Part shown: piece after piece, positions 6,679 through 7,112 of the stretch
Layout of the letters: each line of letters starts with the position of its first letter
How positions within the stretch are numbered: the stretch's first letter is position 1
From: Acidobacteriaceae bacterium
GTDB lineage: Bacteria; Acidobacteriota; Terriglobia; Terriglobales; Acidobacteriaceae
NCBI GenBank assembly: GCA_003156235.1
Contig: PMGP01000253.1
Location: forward strand, 1-7,112
Length of the DNA stretch: 7,112 nt
Direction of reading: 5' to 3'
Notes under the pieces: model-generated
Seen by the model: only the letters and a program-made list of their open reading frames with translations
Databases searched by the model: none
What the model was told of the DNA's origin: nothing
Program-made: the position numbers and the translations under genes

Positions 6679-7112
6679 ATTTCACTTTCCTTCAAAGATT
6701 CTTCGCTGTCGTCGATGGACGTTATGGCGTCGAGCATATTTGGTTGCAGAGAACGACTCATTAACGCTTGCATTGCCGAGAAAGAGATCGTAAAAGGATG
6801 CTGAACAAGATCAAGTTCCAGACCCACCGACTCAACGATGTGCGCCGGAATAGGATTGACCTGCTCCGCATAAGCAAAGATCAGCGTATGCTCGCAGAGA
6901 AGATTGATGATGCGGGGGATTCCTTTCGAGTAGTGATGGACAAGCTCCGCCGCTTCGGGTAAAAAGATCGGCCCGGCAGCTCCAGCAATGCGCAGTCTCT
7001 CTTCAATGTAAGCCTGGGTTTCCTCGCAAGTCAGCGGCTGCGTTCTGCACCACAGAGAAATGCGCTGGCGAAGCTGACGGAGGCTTGGATGATATAGCTT
7101 TTCCTCCAGTTC
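6675..7112 (-). CDS. C-terminal part of an ExeA/GspA-like AAA ATPase (XrtA-locus type; 5' end outside window)
   Basis: The - strand frame is open from the window edge to a TGA at 6675-6677 and gives 145 residues not covered by any complete ORF. They include RQLRQRIS (12-19), LTCEETQAYIEERLRIAG (27-44) and the sensor-2-like KGIPRIINLLCEH (63-75), the order seen in ExeA-type secretion ATPases and in the ATPase found beside PEP-CTERM/XrtA EPS genes. Walker A and B lie upstream, outside the window. About 45 further residues follow the AAA lid and end in an acidic Ser/Asp/Glu tail. No peptidoglycan-binding or OmpA-like domain is present in this end. Related ATPases are thought to help assemble envelope machinery; the target here is unknown. 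The stop overlaps the kinase start (ATGA), so the two are translationally coupled. Apparent + strand reading in this stretch (6768-6962) is a shadow. Confidence 0.82.
   Translation of the reverse strand, partial: ELEEKLYHPSLRQLRQRISLWCRTQPLTCEETQAYIEERLRIAGAAGPIFLPEAAELVHHYSKGIPRIINLLCEHTLIFAYAEQVNPIPAHIVESVGLELDLVQHPFTISFSAMQALMSRSLQPNMLDAITSIDDSEESLKESEI

Noticed and set aside
6768..6962. 64-residue + strand frame near the right edge
   Set aside because: The - strand frame over the same bases is the ExeA-like ATPase end with GIPRIIN and coupled stop/start, so the + strand frame is a shadow.

Overview
The window is part of an extracellular-polysaccharide (EPS) or capsule biosynthesis locus from a moderately GC-rich Gram-negative-type bacterium. 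Acidobacteriota (Terriglobia-like) is my best guess. It rests on gene content and on the general look of the proteins, not on any search. The locus combines an ExeA-like ATPase, a stand-alone tyrosine kinase and a polyprenyl-phosphate sugar transferase carrying the DGLNPS block. That combination resembles the EPS modules that accompany PEP-CTERM/exosortase (XrtA) systems, although no exosortase or PEP-CTERM protein lies inside this window.

Layout. On the + strand, the tail of a probable glycosyltransferase (1-144) is followed by a formyltransferase-fold protein (240-1067, with a perfect Shine-Dalgarno) and, 7 bases later, a polysaccharide deacetylase (1075-1890). A 130-base convergent junction follows. 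On the - strand, read from the right end, come the C-terminal part of an ExeA-like AAA ATPase (7112-6675), a BY-type tyrosine kinase (6678-5758), a polyprenyl-phosphate glycosylphosphotransferase (5761-4388) and a membrane family-2 glycosyltransferase (4391-3210). Each of these four overlaps the next by 4 bases (ATGA, ATGA, GTGA). An 85-base gap then leads to a membrane-anchored or secreted protein of unknown function (3124-2021). No stretch longer than 300 bases lacks a gene.

How they may work together (inference). The phosphotransferase would load the first sugar phosphate onto undecaprenyl phosphate. The glycosyltransferases would extend the unit, and the formyltransferase/deacetylase pair would edit its amino-sugar acyl groups. 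The kinase, together with an unseen Wzz-like partner, would control polymer length and export. The ATPase and the secreted protein have no assigned step.

Points for a second look are a formyltransferase that lacks the usual catalytic Asn, the pairing of N-deacetylation with N-formylation, the secreted unknown protein with strongly patterned blocks, and the compact ATPase-kinase-transferase gene order. I see no CRISPR array, tRNA, rRNA or insertion sequence.
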